From Euglena gracilis (lineage: Eukaryota > Euglenida > Euglenophyceae > Euglenales): DNA of 64,000 bases. The DNA lies in the NCBI GenBank assembly GCA_039621445.1, contig CP154955.1, forward strand, positions 61,039,564 to 61,103,563. The letters run 5' to 3'. The notes under the pieces are model-generated. The model saw only the letters and a program-made list of their open reading frames with translations. It did no database searches and was not told the DNA's origin. The position numbers and the translations under genes are program-made. Shown one piece after another: positions 63,872 through 64,000 of the stretch. Each line of letters starts with the position of its first letter. The stretch's first letter is position 1.

Positions 63872-64000
63872 TACAGCGCCAAAAGGGTTCACGGTGCACA
63901 GTGCCTGAATAAATGTCACACCCCCTGAGTGCCTAAAAATGAAGTGCAAAAAAAGTGCGCAACCCTAAAAAAGCCATTTTTACACTGAACTGCTTTCGGA

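Overview
This window is eukaryotic, repeat-dense, heterochromatin-like DNA. I found no convincing host gene, tRNA or rRNA. Almost every recognisable coding stretch belongs to a retrotransposon: at least five DIRS-type (tyrosine-recombinase) copies, one long Ty3/Gypsy-like element and one gag-only LTR-type element. Long G/C homopolymers, satellite and minisatellite arrays and telomere-like C-rich tracts fill much of the rest. With no host gene present the species cannot be named. An alga, another protist or a repeat-rich invertebrate would all fit, because DIRS elements and methyltransferase-carrying retrotransposons occur in such genomes.

Layout. 1-4181: 3' part of DIRS copy A (+), ending in an internal complementary region (ICR) and a right terminal repeat. 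4182-5580: loose DIRS termini and a local duplication. 5590-6480: tyrosine-recombinase (YR) remnant (-). 6490-15540: a decayed Gypsy element (+) reading gag, zinc knuckle, Dam-like adenine methyltransferase domain, C5-cytosine methyltransferase domain, aspartic protease, RT (with a 170-bp internal inversion), RNase H, integrase (interrupted by about 640 bp of G-rich DNA) and a chromodomain-like tail. 15540-18560: GC-rich flank. 18590-34260: a nest of DIRS elements. Element BC (-, 19721-29308) lies in the left terminal repeat of element F. Element D (+, 29517-34161) lies in the left terminal repeat of element E. A 4.5-kb gag-only element (21249-25791) lies inside BC. All three insertions can be read out base by base by joining the flanks, and none shows a target-site duplication.

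34261-38640: unassigned DNA with short repeats. 38676-53100: a 14-kb array built on a hairpin plus poly-C module, including two 3.7-kb higher-order units, palindromic ATGGCC minisatellites and a 163-bp satellite. 53430-60400: interspersed fragments of one dispersed repeat family, one copy of which is split by a hairpin-module element. It also holds telomere-like TTAGGGGGGG-type tracts at 55266-56368. 60631-62344: a terminal-inverted-repeat element filled by an 18-bp minisatellite. 62345-64000: nothing recognisable except a long palindrome near the end.

How the parts work together: the DIRS copies supply ORF1, RT/RNase H/methyltransferase and YR functions for circular-intermediate retrotransposition. 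D is the least damaged and shows the whole DIRS architecture, but it has a -1 frame change in RT and a TAG just before the presumed catalytic tyrosine. The Gypsy element appears dead. The most unusual signals are the Gypsy element with two different DNA-methyltransferase domains, one shared in kind with DIRS, and the uncharacterised hairpin/poly-C element family that builds the 14-kb array.
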